Below are positions 46,712-55,396 of a stretch of DNA of 64,000 nt, in pieces; positions within the stretch are counted from its first letter, which is position 1, and the number at the start of each line of letters is the position of its first letter. This stretch comes from Gordonia sp. 'Campus' (GTDB lineage: Bacteria; Actinomycetota; Actinomycetes; Mycobacteriales; Mycobacteriaceae). The stretch lies in the NCBI RefSeq assembly GCF_022206305.1, contig NZ_JAKOIW010000007.1:124001-188000 (forward strand), given 5' to 3'. The notes beneath the pieces are model-generated. The model saw nothing but the letters and a program-made list of their open reading frames with translations. It was not told the DNA's origin and made no database searches. A program made the translations under genes and the position numbers.

Positions 46712-48247
46712 ATGACAATCGAGGCACCGAGCAAAGTCGCGGAGTTCGACGTCGTCGTCATCGGAGCAGGAATCTCCGGGCTCGGCGCGGCAACGTATTT
46801 CAGCCGTGAGCTCCCACACAAGTCCCTCGTCGTGCTGGAGGGCCGCGACAACATCGGCGGCACGTGGGATCTTTTCCGCTACCCGGGCATCCGCTCCGAT
46901 TCCGACCTGCACACCTTCGGTTACGAGTTCAAACCGTGGCGCCACGAGTCGGCGATCGCCGACGCACACCTGATCCGTGAGTACCTCCAGGAAACAGTCG
47001 AGGAGAACAACCTGGCGCACCTCATCAAGTTCGGACACCGGGTCGTGCGTTCGGATTGGTCGTCGGCGGATTCGAAATGGACGCTCACCGTCGAAAAGAC
47101 TGACCCCGTCACCGGTTCAACCGCCACGAAGACGATCCGTACCGGGTGGGTTTTCGCGGCTACGGGCTATTACCGGTACGACGAGGGGTTCTCTCCGGAG
47201 TTTCCCGGCCGCGACGATTTCGCGGGTCCGGTGGTTCATCCGCAGCACTGGCCGGAGGACCTCGAATACCGCGGCAAGAAGGTTGTGATCATCGGCAGCG
47301 GCGCGACCGCGGTCACGATGGTGCCGGCGATGTTGACCGGTCCTGGCGCCGCCGATCACGTGACGATGCTGCAGCGCACTCCTACCTACATCATGCCGGT
47401 TCCACGTGTCGACCGCCTTGCTGTTGCACTCACGAAACTCCTTGGCACGGAACGCGGTTACGCAGTGACGCGGTTCAAGAACATCTGGATCGAACGCGGG
47501 GTGGTCAAGGGGCTCCGGATGTTTCCGCACGCTGGGCGAACGCTGATCCGTTGCGCGAACATCAAGCGGCTGCCCGACGGTGTCGACGTCGACAAGCACT
47601 TCAACCCGCCCTACCACCCATGGGACCAGCGCCTGTGCGCAGCGCCCGACGGAGACTTCTTCGACGCGATCGAGGACGGCAGCGCCTCGGTGGTCACTGA
47701 CTCCATCGTGCGTTTCAGCAAACGCGGAATTGTGTTGGGGTCGGGTGAAGAGTTGGACGCCGACATCATCGTGACCGCCACCGGCCTGAATCTGCAACTG
47801 TTCGGCGGAATGCCGATCGTGGTCGACGGGCAGCACGTGGACCTCGCGGACTCGTTCTGCTACCGCGGGATGCTTCTGAGTGGAATTCCCAACTGGGCCA
47901 TAGCCATCGGCTATACGACGTCGTCCTGGACGCTCAAGGTGAGCCTGATGTGCCGCTACTTCATCGACCTGGTCAGGCACATGGACACTCATGGATACGA
48001 CCGGGTGGTCCCGGTCCCGCCGCCGGGGATGGATCGCAGGCCAGTGATGGACCTCCAATCCGGTTACGCCAAACGCGCGGCGAAGACCCTGCCCAAGCAG
48101 GGCTCCGTCGCCCCATGGCGGATGGCGATGTCCTATCAGGAGGACGCCAAGGCGCTGCGCGGCCCAGTGGCCGATGAGAGCCTCGAGTTCGGTGCTGGCG
48201 GGTCGCCTTCGCGGCGACCCGCCAAGGCGGAACCGGCAAATGTCTGA
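46712..48247 (+). CDS. Flavin-dependent Baeyer-Villiger monooxygenase (EthA-like)
   Basis: 511 residues. N-terminal FAD loop VVIGAGISGLGAA, then GTWDLFRYPGIRSDS, the Baeyer-Villiger fingerprint FAGPVVHPQHWP (FxGxxxHxxxWP), and the NADP loop VVIIGSGATAV. The HPQHWPEDLEY variant and GSGATAVTMVPAM are those of the EthA (Rv3854c) branch, which oxidises ketones to esters and also thioamides. GAGGAG ten bases before ATG 46712 supports the start; the longer frame overlaps the GTGCAC array. The stop overlaps the hydrolase start by eight bases. First gene of a coupled three-enzyme unit; substrate not known. Confidence 0.92.
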   Translation: MTIEAPSKVAEFDVVVIGAGISGLGAATYFSRELPHKSLVVLEGRDNIGGTWDLFRYPGIRSDSDLHTFGYEFKPWRHESAIADAHLIREYLQETVEENNLAHLIKFGHRVVRSDWSSADSKWTLTVEKTDPVTGSTATKTIRTGWVFAATGYYRYDEGFSPEFPGRDDFAGPVVHPQHWPEDLEYRGKKVVIIGSGATAVTMVPAMLTGPGAADHVTMLQRTPTYIMPVPRVDRLAVALTKLLGTERGYAVTRFKNIWIERGVVKGLRMFPHAGRTLIRCANIKRLPDGVDVDKHFNPPYHPWDQRLCAAPDGDFFDAIEDGSASVVTDSIVRFSKRGIVLGSGEELDADIIVTATGLNLQLFGGMPIVVDGQHVDLADSFCYRGMLLSGIPNWAIAIGYTTSSWTLKVSLMCRYFIDLVRHMDTHGYDRVVPVPPPGMDRRPVMDLQSGYAKRAAKTLPKQGSVAPWRMAMSYQEDAKALRGPVADESLEFGAGGSPSRRPAKAEPANV

Positions 48248-49166
48248 CCACGGCATCGACCGATACGCAACCCTCACGTCCGGGACAACGGTCTGCTTTC
48301 GCGTCTCCGGCGACGACGCCGAGCCCGCCATCCTGCTCATCGCCGGGCTGGGCGAGGACCTCACCTTCTGGACCGAATCGTTCATCAGATCGATTGCTGC
48401 CCGGGGATTTCGGGTCATCACCATGGACAACCGGGACGTCGGCCAGTCGACGTTCGCAGCTACTCCGGCACCTGCGCTCTGGCGTCAGCTGATGGGGCGT
48501 CCCCGACGCGATGCCTATTCACTCGCGGAGATGGCCGACGACTGTGTCGGCCTGCTCGACCACCTGGGTATCACCCAGGCCCATCTCGTCGGGCGGTCCA
48601 TGGGCGGGATGATCGCGCAGACGATCGCCGCCACCCAGGCTCAGCGAGTGCTGTCGCTGACCTCCATCTACTCGACCACCGGGGCAAGCAGGGTCGGCCA
48701 GCCGGCGCTCTCGACAATCCCGCTGCTCGCCGCCCCACCGCCGAGGACCAGAACCGCGGCAGTGCGCGCCCACCTGCGGACCACCGAGCACATCGCAGGA
48801 ACGGCGTACCCCATCGATGCCGCGGAGGAGGCCGCGATTGCCGCACGCGGATGGGACCGCAGCGCCGGCGACATGGCTGCAGGTGTTGCGCGCCAGATCC
48901 AGGCGATCCAGTGCTCCGGGGACCGCACCGCCCAGCTGAGCAGGATCACAGCACCGACCTTGGTCATCAACGGCGACCGGGACCTGATGGTGCACCCCAG
49001 CGGTGGCACCGCGACCGTCACCGCCATCCACTCGTCGCAGCACATCGTCATCCCAGGCATGGGCCACCACATCCCACAGGCCCTGGTTGATCCGATCACC
49101 CGATACATCTCGCATCACGCACACCGCGCGAGCGAAGGAGGAGGAAACAATGTCGCAATCGCCTGA
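48240..49166 (+). CDS. Alpha/beta hydrolase
   Basis: 308 residues. Nucleophile elbow GRSMGG (Ser), acid in INGDRDLMV, and His in GMGHHIP complete a catalytic triad; the oxyanion region is IAGLGEDLTFW. A cap domain sits at about 160-230. ATG 48240 overlaps the monooxygenase stop by eight bases, and the amine-oxidase-family gene begins 17 bases before its stop, so the three are translated as a unit. Next to a Baeyer-Villiger enzyme it is expected to open the ester or lactone formed. Confidence 0.9.
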   Translation: MSDHGIDRYATLTSGTTVCFRVSGDDAEPAILLIAGLGEDLTFWTESFIRSIAARGFRVITMDNRDVGQSTFAATPAPALWRQLMGRPRRDAYSLAEMADDCVGLLDHLGITQAHLVGRSMGGMIAQTIAATQAQRVLSLTSIYSTTGASRVGQPALSTIPLLAAPPPRTRTAAVRAHLRTTEHIAGTAYPIDAAEEAAIAARGWDRSAGDMAAGVARQIQAIQCSGDRTAQLSRITAPTLVINGDRDLMVHPSGGTATVTAIHSSQHIVIPGMGHHIPQALVDPITRYISHHAHRASEGGGNNVAIA

Positions 49167-50538
49167 AAACGGTACTGAGGCCGCTTCCGTCGACGTCGTG
49201 ATCGTCGGTGCGGGCTTCGCGGGCCTGAGCGCAGCGGAGCGCCTGGTCAGCATGGGGCTTTCAGTGACCGTTCTCGAAGGTCGGGACCGGGTCGGGGGCC
49301 GATCGTTCTCCGGTGAGATCGCCGGCGTCGAGGTAGACCTCGGGGCAACGTGGGTGTCGCCGCGGCACACCGCGATCCGTGACCTCGCCAAGCGAATGGG
49401 ATGCACGACGACCGGTCAGTTCGACCATGGCCGCAACGTCCTGTGGTTGGCCGGTCGCCGTCGCACGTACAAGGGCACGATCCCTCCCGTCTCCCCGCTG
49501 GTCATGGTCGACATGGCCCGCATGCAGCTGACGTTGGAAAAGTCGGCACGTGCCGTAGACGTCGATGCCGCCTGGGAGTCCCCGGACGCCAACCGTCTCG
49601 ACGCCATCTCGTTCGGCGAATGGCTCGATCGTAAGAAGGCCCTGCCCAGCACTCGCGCGCTGATGGCGATCGTCAGCAAGGTGCAGTGGGGCTGCAGCCC
49701 GGCAGACGTCTCGCTGCTTCATGTACTGCGCTATATCCGCGCTGCAGGGGGGCTCAACCATATGCTCGACGTCGAGAACGGGGCCAATCAAGACCGCATC
49801 ACCGAAACCACCCAGGAGATCGCCAAGCGGCTCGCCGAGCGGCTCGGTGATCGAATCTTCGTCGACGCACCGGTCCGCCGTATCGCCCAGGACGACAACG
49901 GCGTAACCGTCCAGACCGACGCGGCAACTATCAAGGCCAAGTACGCCATCGTCACGGCGGCCCCGCCGCACCGCGCCGACATCGAGTTCGAGCCTGCGCT
50001 TCCCGAGAAGACCGTCGGACTCACGCGGACCTGGCCCATGGGCGCGCTCAGCAAGGCGTTCGTCGCCTATGACAAGCCGTTCTGGCGGGCTGACGGGCTG
50101 TCGGGTGAAGGTCTCACCGACACCGGAACGGCCTTCATCACCTTCGATGTCACGCCGGACGACACTGGACCCGGAATCCTGATGGTGTTCTGCGCGCCGC
50201 GTGTGTTCGACGGCTTCAGCCCCGAGATGCGGCGTAGCCGAGTGATCCGACAGCTTGTGGACTTGTACGGCCCACAGGCGATGACCCCCATCGACTACAT
50301 CGACCACTGCTGGGGCACAGAGTCGTTTGCCCCCGGTGGACCACACCCCGCAGCGCCTCCCTACGCGTCTGTGAGCTATGGCAGCGCCCTCGCCGACCCG
50401 CACGGACGAATTCATTGGGCGGGCACCGAAACCGCGGGCGAGTGGGCCGGAACGATGAATGGTGCTGTTCTCACCGGCCTGCGGGCCGCAGAACGGGTCG
50501 CGGGACTGGTGGGGATCGAGGAAAAAGCGTCGGTGTAG
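49150..50538 (+). CDS. Flavin monoamine oxidase family protein
   Basis: 462 residues. FAD loop VVIVGAGFAGLSAAERL, VGGRSFSGEI, DLGATWVSP, and the C-terminal FAD block GRIHWAGTETAGEWAGTMNG followed by AVLTGLRAAERV. Aligned with human MAO, the stretch before that block has no cysteine (PPYASVSYG), so FAD is probably not covalently bound. The two tyrosines of the MAO aromatic cage fall at His and at Thr (EWAGTMNG), so the substrate need not be a simple amine. Relatives include cyclohexylamine oxidase. GGAGGAGG six bases before the ATG is the strongest ribosome site in the window. Confidence 0.88.
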   Translation: MSQSPENGTEAASVDVVIVGAGFAGLSAAERLVSMGLSVTVLEGRDRVGGRSFSGEIAGVEVDLGATWVSPRHTAIRDLAKRMGCTTTGQFDHGRNVLWLAGRRRTYKGTIPPVSPLVMVDMARMQLTLEKSARAVDVDAAWESPDANRLDAISFGEWLDRKKALPSTRALMAIVSKVQWGCSPADVSLLHVLRYIRAAGGLNHMLDVENGANQDRITETTQEIAKRLAERLGDRIFVDAPVRRIAQDDNGVTVQTDAATIKAKYAIVTAAPPHRADIEFEPALPEKTVGLTRTWPMGALSKAFVAYDKPFWRADGLSGEGLTDTGTAFITFDVTPDDTGPGILMVFCAPRVFDGFSPEMRRSRVIRQLVDLYGPQAMTPIDYIDHCWGTESFAPGGPHPAAPPYASVSYGSALADPHGRIHWAGTETAGEWAGTMNGAVLTGLRAAERVAGLVGIEEKASV

Positions 50539-50574
50539 CGCCTCGTCCCGCACGGTCAGGGGAGACTTGTCGGT

Positions 50575-51864
50575 ATGGAGGACTTGTGGCCCCTGCCCAC
50601 CGTCGAGGCCGCTGACGCAATCCGAGCATTGTGTCAGCGGCTCTTGACGGAAACAGATGCGATGACCGAGGTCATCGGGGTCATCGCCGATGCCGCACTC
50701 TTGGCGCAGTACGAGCCTGCCCTGCTTCCGGATGCGTCGCTGGTCGAAGAGGACCGCCACCTCAACCGCTCCGACCTCGTCCAGTGGCTGACGTCGAACA
50801 TCCAACAACCGGGGCGGAGGGTCGAGCCCTACGTCGGCCCGAGGGCAGCGGAATACATCGGCGACCTTGTATCCCGCGGCATCGCACCAGATTTCGCTGA
50901 CGGGTGGCGGGTGGCACTCGGCCTCGGCTGGCGCCGATGGCTCGAAGAATGCGTGGCGCACTGCACAGACCCCGACCTCCTCGTGGAGGTCCTCGACGTG
51001 TCGGCGAAGTCGTTGGTGCAGTACGCGCTCGACTCGGTTTCGGCCCTGCGTGAGGCGGGTCTGGCGGCCGCGATGGGCAATGCGAATGCCGACGCGACTG
51101 CGCTGATACAACTGATCGCGAGTGGAGCCCCCATAACCGAGGACCTCGCCGAAGGGCGGCTGAGGTACCGGTTGGCCCGCTCACACGTGGGTGTCGTCGT
51201 ATGGGCCGACGATCCTCAGCAGGCCGACGCGTTGGACGATGTGGTCGCGGCCGTGCGTTCGGCTTCGGCGGGGGGAAGTGTCCTGATAGCCCGTGCAAGC
51301 GCCACGTCGCGCTGGATCTGGCTGTCCGGGGCGGAGGCACCTGACCTTCGCCATGTCGAGAAGATCGTGGCGAAGGTGGCAGATGTTCGAGCGGCCGTCG
51401 GGAGGCCGGGCCGAGGACTCGACGGTTTCAGGTCCAGCCATCAAGACGCCCTCGCGGCGCAGGCGATGGTCGTTCGGCTCGGATCCGGCCGGCGCTTCAC
51501 GGCGTACGCAGACGTCGAGCTCATCGACAGCATCACGCACCAACCTGCCAGCGCGCAAAGGTTCGTGACCAAGACTCTCGGCCCATTGGCCGAAGCAGAC
51601 GAAGCGATTCGGCAGGCTCTCCTGACCTACGTGCAGTGCGGCTTCAACACCACTCGGGCGGCGGCCACTCTCTACGCGCACCGAAACACCGTCGAGCGCC
51701 GGGTCTCGCGCGCCAACGAACTCTCCGTGGTCAAAGTGGAAGAGAACCCCACACACGTCGCTGCCGCGCTTCTGGTGTTGGAGATCGCACCCAACATAGT
51801 GGCGACCACAGTCCCCGGCGCAGCGACGGCCGGCGGTGATCCCGAGAACAGAAGGCGGCTTTGA
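50575..51864 (+). CDS. PucR/CdaR-type transcriptional regulator
   Basis: 429 residues. A helical N-terminal domain (1-170), a GGDEF-like central part (170-340) with VGVVVWADDPQQ, and a C-terminal PucR HTH at about 355-395: ALLTYVQCGFNTTRAAATLY and HRNTVERRVSRANEL. It starts 36 bases after the three-enzyme unit, on the same strand, and is likely its dedicated regulator. The candidate binding site is the GTGCAC array upstream of the first gene. It differs in domain make-up from the PucR protein at 9470. Confidence 0.88.
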   Translation: MEDLWPLPTVEAADAIRALCQRLLTETDAMTEVIGVIADAALLAQYEPALLPDASLVEEDRHLNRSDLVQWLTSNIQQPGRRVEPYVGPRAAEYIGDLVSRGIAPDFADGWRVALGLGWRRWLEECVAHCTDPDLLVEVLDVSAKSLVQYALDSVSALREAGLAAAMGNANADATALIQLIASGAPITEDLAEGRLRYRLARSHVGVVVWADDPQQADALDDVVAAVRSASAGGSVLIARASATSRWIWLSGAEAPDLRHVEKIVAKVADVRAAVGRPGRGLDGFRSSHQDALAAQAMVVRLGSGRRFTAYADVELIDSITHQPASAQRFVTKTLGPLAEADEAIRQALLTYVQCGFNTTRAAATLYAHRNTVERRVSRANELSVVKVEENPTHVAAALLVLEIAPNIVATTVPGAATAGGDPENRRRL

Positions 51865-51932
51865 CCACTGAGGAACCCCCGAACGCCACAGCGTTGCCGC
51901 GGGCCATGACCCGCCGGGATACGGTGGCATCC

Positions 51933-53414
51933 ATGGGTGAACGGGCACGGCTGACGGCAACGGACCTGCGCGACATGCTCGTCGACGAGGGAAGCTGGAC
52001 ATCGTGGGACGCCCCGGTCGGGAGTCCGGCGTCCACATCGGACGGCGACGACGCAGCCTACGCCGAGGAACTGGCGCGGGCCCGCGAGCGCACCCGGTCC
52101 GACGAATCGGTGACCACCGGCACCGGCGTGATCGGCGGTCATCCGGTGGCCCTGGTGGTCAGTGAATTCGGCTTCCTCGGTGGGTCCATCGGACGCGACG
52201 CGGGTGCCAGGATCGTGACCGCGGTCCGGCGTGCGACCGAGGAACGCCTCCCGCTGATCGCCCTTCCCGCCTCGGGTGGCACGCGGATGCAGGAGGGAAC
52301 CGCGGCGTTCCTCCAGATGGTCGCGATCGCCGGGACGGTCACCGACCACAAGGCAGCAGGTCTGCCCTATCTCGTCTATCTCCGGCATCCGACCACCGGG
52401 GGCGTCTTCGCGTCGTGGGGATCCCTCGGACATGTCACCTGGGCCCAACCGGGGGCGCTGGTCGGCTTCCTCGGGCCGCGTGTGTACGAAGGCTTGTACG
52501 ACGAGGCGTTTCCCGGCGGGGTGCAGACAGCCGAGAACCTGGCTCGCACAACGGTCGTCGACGATGTCGTAGACCCCGGCGATCTCGCCGCCCGACTCAC
52601 GTCGGTGTTGGGGCTGCTCGCGCGCCGATCGTCGCCACCACCATCCGTCGAGACCGTCGAGACCACCACGACGTCGGAACCGACCGTCCACCGGTCGCCG
52701 AAGGACGCGTGGAAGTGTGTCCTCGCGACCCGGGCGTCCGGGCGGGCGGGGCTGATCGAATTCCTCGCGGCGGGTGAATCGGCGCCGCTGTCGGACGCCG
52801 GCCCACTGCGCTTCTCGCTCAGCGACTTCGGGGGACGGGTGGCTCTCGTCGTCGGTTACGACCGGGCGTCGCAGGCAGGCGGCGATCTGCCCGGCCCGCG
52901 GCATCTCCGCGAGGCGCGCCGGGCGATCATGGCCGCCGGTGACCTCGGCCTGCCCGTCGTCACGGTGATCGACACGCCGGGAGCGGAACTGTCGGTGGTG
53001 GCTGAAGAAGGTGGTCTCGCCGCGCAGATCGCCCGCTGCACAGTCGAATTGATGAAAGCCCCGGTCGCAACGGTCTCAGTGCTGCTCGGTCAGGGTGCCG
53101 GGGGTGCGGCGCTGGCGCTCTTCCCGGCCGACCTCCGGGTGGCGCGGTCGGATGCATGGCTGTCGCCGCTCCCGCCGGAGGGGGCGAGCCTGATCGTGCA
53201 TCGCGACCGCGATCATGCCGGCGAGATGGCGGCACGGCAGGGCATCCTCGCCGGGCGGCTGGCCGCGCAGGGGATGGTGGACGAGATCGTCGATGCCGCA
53301 TCCGACCCCGCCGCGATCGACGAGATCCGGAGCCTCATCGGGCGGTACCTCGCCACCTCCCCGAACCCCGACGCGGCAGCGCGTACCCGCGTTCCGTCGG
53401 TGCACGCGCGATGA
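51933..53414 (+). CDS. Acyl-CoA carboxylase carboxyltransferase subunit (AccD3-like)
   Basis: 493 residues, two crotonase-fold halves joined. First half: GTGVIGGHPVALVVSEFGFLGGS, in two parts, PLIALPASGGTRMQEG, and TGGVFASWG. Second half: GYDRASQAGGDLPGPRHLREA, TVIDTPGAELS, GQGAGGAAL and GRLAAQGMVDEIV. Size and order agree with AccD3 (Rv0904c, 495 residues) of M. tuberculosis, whose partner and substrate are not settled; I see no zinc finger. ATG 51933 is preceded by TACGGT at seven bases, so the leader is absent; the frame back to TTG 51861 would place codons before the promoter. The Nudix gene follows with an ATGA overlap. Confidence 0.88.
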   Translation: MGERARLTATDLRDMLVDEGSWTSWDAPVGSPASTSDGDDAAYAEELARARERTRSDESVTTGTGVIGGHPVALVVSEFGFLGGSIGRDAGARIVTAVRRATEERLPLIALPASGGTRMQEGTAAFLQMVAIAGTVTDHKAAGLPYLVYLRHPTTGGVFASWGSLGHVTWAQPGALVGFLGPRVYEGLYDEAFPGGVQTAENLARTTVVDDVVDPGDLAARLTSVLGLLARRSSPPPSVETVETTTTSEPTVHRSPKDAWKCVLATRASGRAGLIEFLAAGESAPLSDAGPLRFSLSDFGGRVALVVGYDRASQAGGDLPGPRHLREARRAIMAAGDLGLPVVTVIDTPGAELSVVAEEGGLAAQIARCTVELMKAPVATVSVLLGQGAGGAALALFPADLRVARSDAWLSPLPPEGASLIVHRDRDHAGEMAARQGILAGRLAAQGMVDEIVDAASDPAAIDEIRSLIGRYLATSPNPDAAARTRVPSVHAR

Positions 53415-53821
53415 CCGAGCGCGTCGTGGCGGTGGGGGCACTCATGACCGACGAGGACGGCCGAATCCTGTTGATCCTGCGCCGCAACGAGCCGTCGGCC
53501 GGGCACTGGAGCCTTCCCGGCGGCAAGGTCGAGCCGGGGGAGACGCTCGAGCAGGCGGTCGTCCGCGAGGTCGAGGAGGAGACGGGTCTGATCGTCGAGG
53601 TCGGTGAACCGGCTGTGCAGCTGGAGATCCCGACTGGCGACGGGCGGGTCTACGAGGTGTACGACTTCCGCGCCGAGATCCGCGCGGGCACCCTGCGGCC
53701 CGGCGACGACGCCGCCGACGCCGCGTACTTCACTCCCGCGCAGGTTCGCGACGCCAAGGTGACCGACCGGCTGGTGGAGTACCTCGAGCGGGCGGGGGTG
53801 CTGCCGCGGGCATCGCGCTGA
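53411..53821 (+). CDS. Nudix hydrolase (MutT-like)
   Basis: 136 residues with a complete Nudix box GGKVEPGETLEQAVVREVEEET-GL (Gx5Ex7REUxEExGU, residues about 37-60). MutT-like members remove oxidised or excess nucleotides; specificity is not readable here. Its ATG overlaps the stop of the carboxyltransferase gene (ATGA), so it is translationally coupled to it. Confidence 0.9.
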   Translation: MTERVVAVGALMTDEDGRILLILRRNEPSAGHWSLPGGKVEPGETLEQAVVREVEEETGLIVEVGEPAVQLEIPTGDGRVYEVYDFRAEIRAGTLRPGDDAADAAYFTPAQVRDAKVTDRLVEYLERAGVLPRASR

Positions 53822-53879
53822 GGATGTGAGCCCGAGGCCGACGTTGGTGCCGCACGGAAGTCTTGTGCAGGATGGAGTG

Positions 53880-54500
53880 ATGACCGAACTACTGCCCCTG
53901 GATCCCGACCAGCTCCTCACGACCACGCGCTCGGTGCGCAAGCGTCTCGACTTCGACCGCCCGGTGCCGCTCAAGGTGATCAAGGAGGCCCTTGAGGTCG
54001 CACTCCAGGCGCCGACCGGCAGCAACAGCCAGACGTGGCACTGGATCGTGCTCACCGATGCCGAGCTCAAGCAGAAGGTCGCGGACTATTACGCGCAGTC
54101 CTTCGCCAAGTACTACACCGGTCAGGCTCCGCGGGACGAGACCGGAAAGCGGGTGGCCTCCAGCGCCCAGTACCTCGCCGACACGATGGGCCAGGTCCCG
54201 GTCCTGGTGATCGGCGCCATCTACACCGGCGGAGATCTGCCCGCGGGTAACCAGGCGGGTGTGTGGGGCTCGCTGCTGCCCGGCGCGTGGAGCCTGCAGC
54301 TGGCGCTTCGTGCCCGCGGTCTCGGCTCGGCGTGGACGACGCTGCACATCAACTACGAGAAGGAGATCGCCGAACTCCTCGGCATCCCGGACAACATCCA
54401 CCAGGGTGTGTTGCTCCCGGTCGCATACTCCAAGGGCACCGACTTCAAGCCGGCGCCGCGCAAGCCGCTCGACTCGGTCCTGCACATCGACGGTTGGTGA
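53880..54500 (+). CDS. Nitroreductase family protein
   Basis: 206 residues. FMN-dependent nitroreductase fold: TTTRSVRKRLDFDRPVP at the FMN phosphate site, LQAPTGSNSQTWHWIV, and the C-terminal GLGSAWTTLHIN with LLPVAYSKG. Substrates range from quinones to nitroaromatics. AGGA lies seven bases before the ATG. It is 58 bases after the Nudix gene; the TetR regulator converges on it. Confidence 0.9.
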   Translation: MTELLPLDPDQLLTTTRSVRKRLDFDRPVPLKVIKEALEVALQAPTGSNSQTWHWIVLTDAELKQKVADYYAQSFAKYYTGQAPRDETGKRVASSAQYLADTMGQVPVLVIGAIYTGGDLPAGNQAGVWGSLLPGAWSLQLALRARGLGSAWTTLHINYEKEIAELLGIPDNIHQGVLLPVAYSKGTDFKPAPRKPLDSVLHIDGW

Positions 54501-54513
54501 GCCGCCGGACCGG

Positions 54514-55167
54514 TCACGTCCGGTCCGGGACCTCACATCGAAGGGCGGCCAGGGCCATCGCGGTGAGCAAGTGCCGTAACCGGTCCTGGTCGAAGGCGGG
54601 GAGCCGCGGCGAGGAGTTCAACAGGCCGAACATGGCGTGGACCCGCACACGGGCTTCGTCACGATCGCCCGGCCGGCCCTCGGCGTCGCCCACCGCCAGC
54701 AACACGTCGACCCACCTCTCGACGTAGCGCCGCTGCAGCAGGCGCACCCGATGATTGGCGGCCGGCGTCATCGACGAGATGTCGCGGTCCTGCACGGTGA
54801 TCAGGTCGGGGCGGGTGACCAGTACGTCGATGTGGAAGCCGATCAGTGCCACCAGCGTGTCCGCGGGTCGCCCGCCGCGGTCGGCCACCTCGGTGCCGCC
54901 GTCGTGCAGACGCTGACTGATGTCGATGAGCATCTCGTCGAGCAGTTCGGTCTTCGACGAGAAATGCCGGTACATCGCCGGGCCGCTGACGCCGACGGCG
55001 CGGCCGATGTCCTCGAGGCGGACACCGGCGAATCCACGCTCGGCCATCTGCGCGGCGGCGGAGGTCAGCAGCTCGGCACGACGCGCCGCCTTGGCCTGGG
55101 TTCGGCGCGTGGGCGGACGAGTCTCGGATGCCGTCTCGCCGCCGCGCGCTTCGTGCGTCGCGGACAT
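54514..55167 (-). CDS. TetR-family regulator
   Basis: 217 residues. HTH at about 45-75 (FAGVRLEDIGRAVGVSGPAMYRHFSSK, split between helices 2 and 3), then a ligand-binding domain of the fatty-acid/steroid type. ATG 55167 follows TAGAGT by seven bases, so it is leaderless, and the palindrome CGGAC-ATC-GTCCG covers the start codon. Regulators like this control acyl-CoA metabolism in Mycobacteriales; the targets are unknown. Candidates are its neighbours or the carboxylase operon at 60713. Confidence 0.88.
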   Translation of the reverse strand: MSATHEARGGETASETRPPTRRTQAKAARRAELLTSAAAQMAERGFAGVRLEDIGRAVGVSGPAMYRHFSSKTELLDEMLIDISQRLHDGGTEVADRGGRPADTLVALIGFHIDVLVTRPDLITVQDRDISSMTPAANHRVRLLQRRYVERWVDVLLAVGDAEGRPGDRDEARVRVHAMFGLLNSSPRLPAFDQDRLRHLLTAMALAALRCEVPDRT

Positions 55168-55173
55168 CGTCCG
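55161..55173. promoter_or_regulatory. Palindrome on the TetR gene start codon
   Basis: CGGAC-ATC-GTCCG, 5-bp perfect arms, overlaps the ATG of the leaderless TetR gene and its expected transcription start, a position suited to autoregulation. Confidence 0.45.
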
Positions 55174-55396
55174 AACTCTACGCGCCCGGCGTGCCGGGCA
55201 GCCGTCGAAACAGTGCGGCCTCCGCGCCGACGCCCGGGACCCCGGTGACCTCCGGTCGAATGACAACTCCGCTCACCGGTGCGCGCCCGGGGGCGCAGGA
55301 TCTAGTCTTGCGCCAGATCATGCCCGGCGTAGACGCGCGGGCTGGTGAGCAACCGCGGAGTCCAACCGGCCCGCGCCGTCGACGAGGAGTGCAACC

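Noticed and set aside
49261-51111. 616-residue frame opposite the amine-oxidase and regulator genes
   Set aside because: Spans two real genes and their gap on the other strand; no motif.
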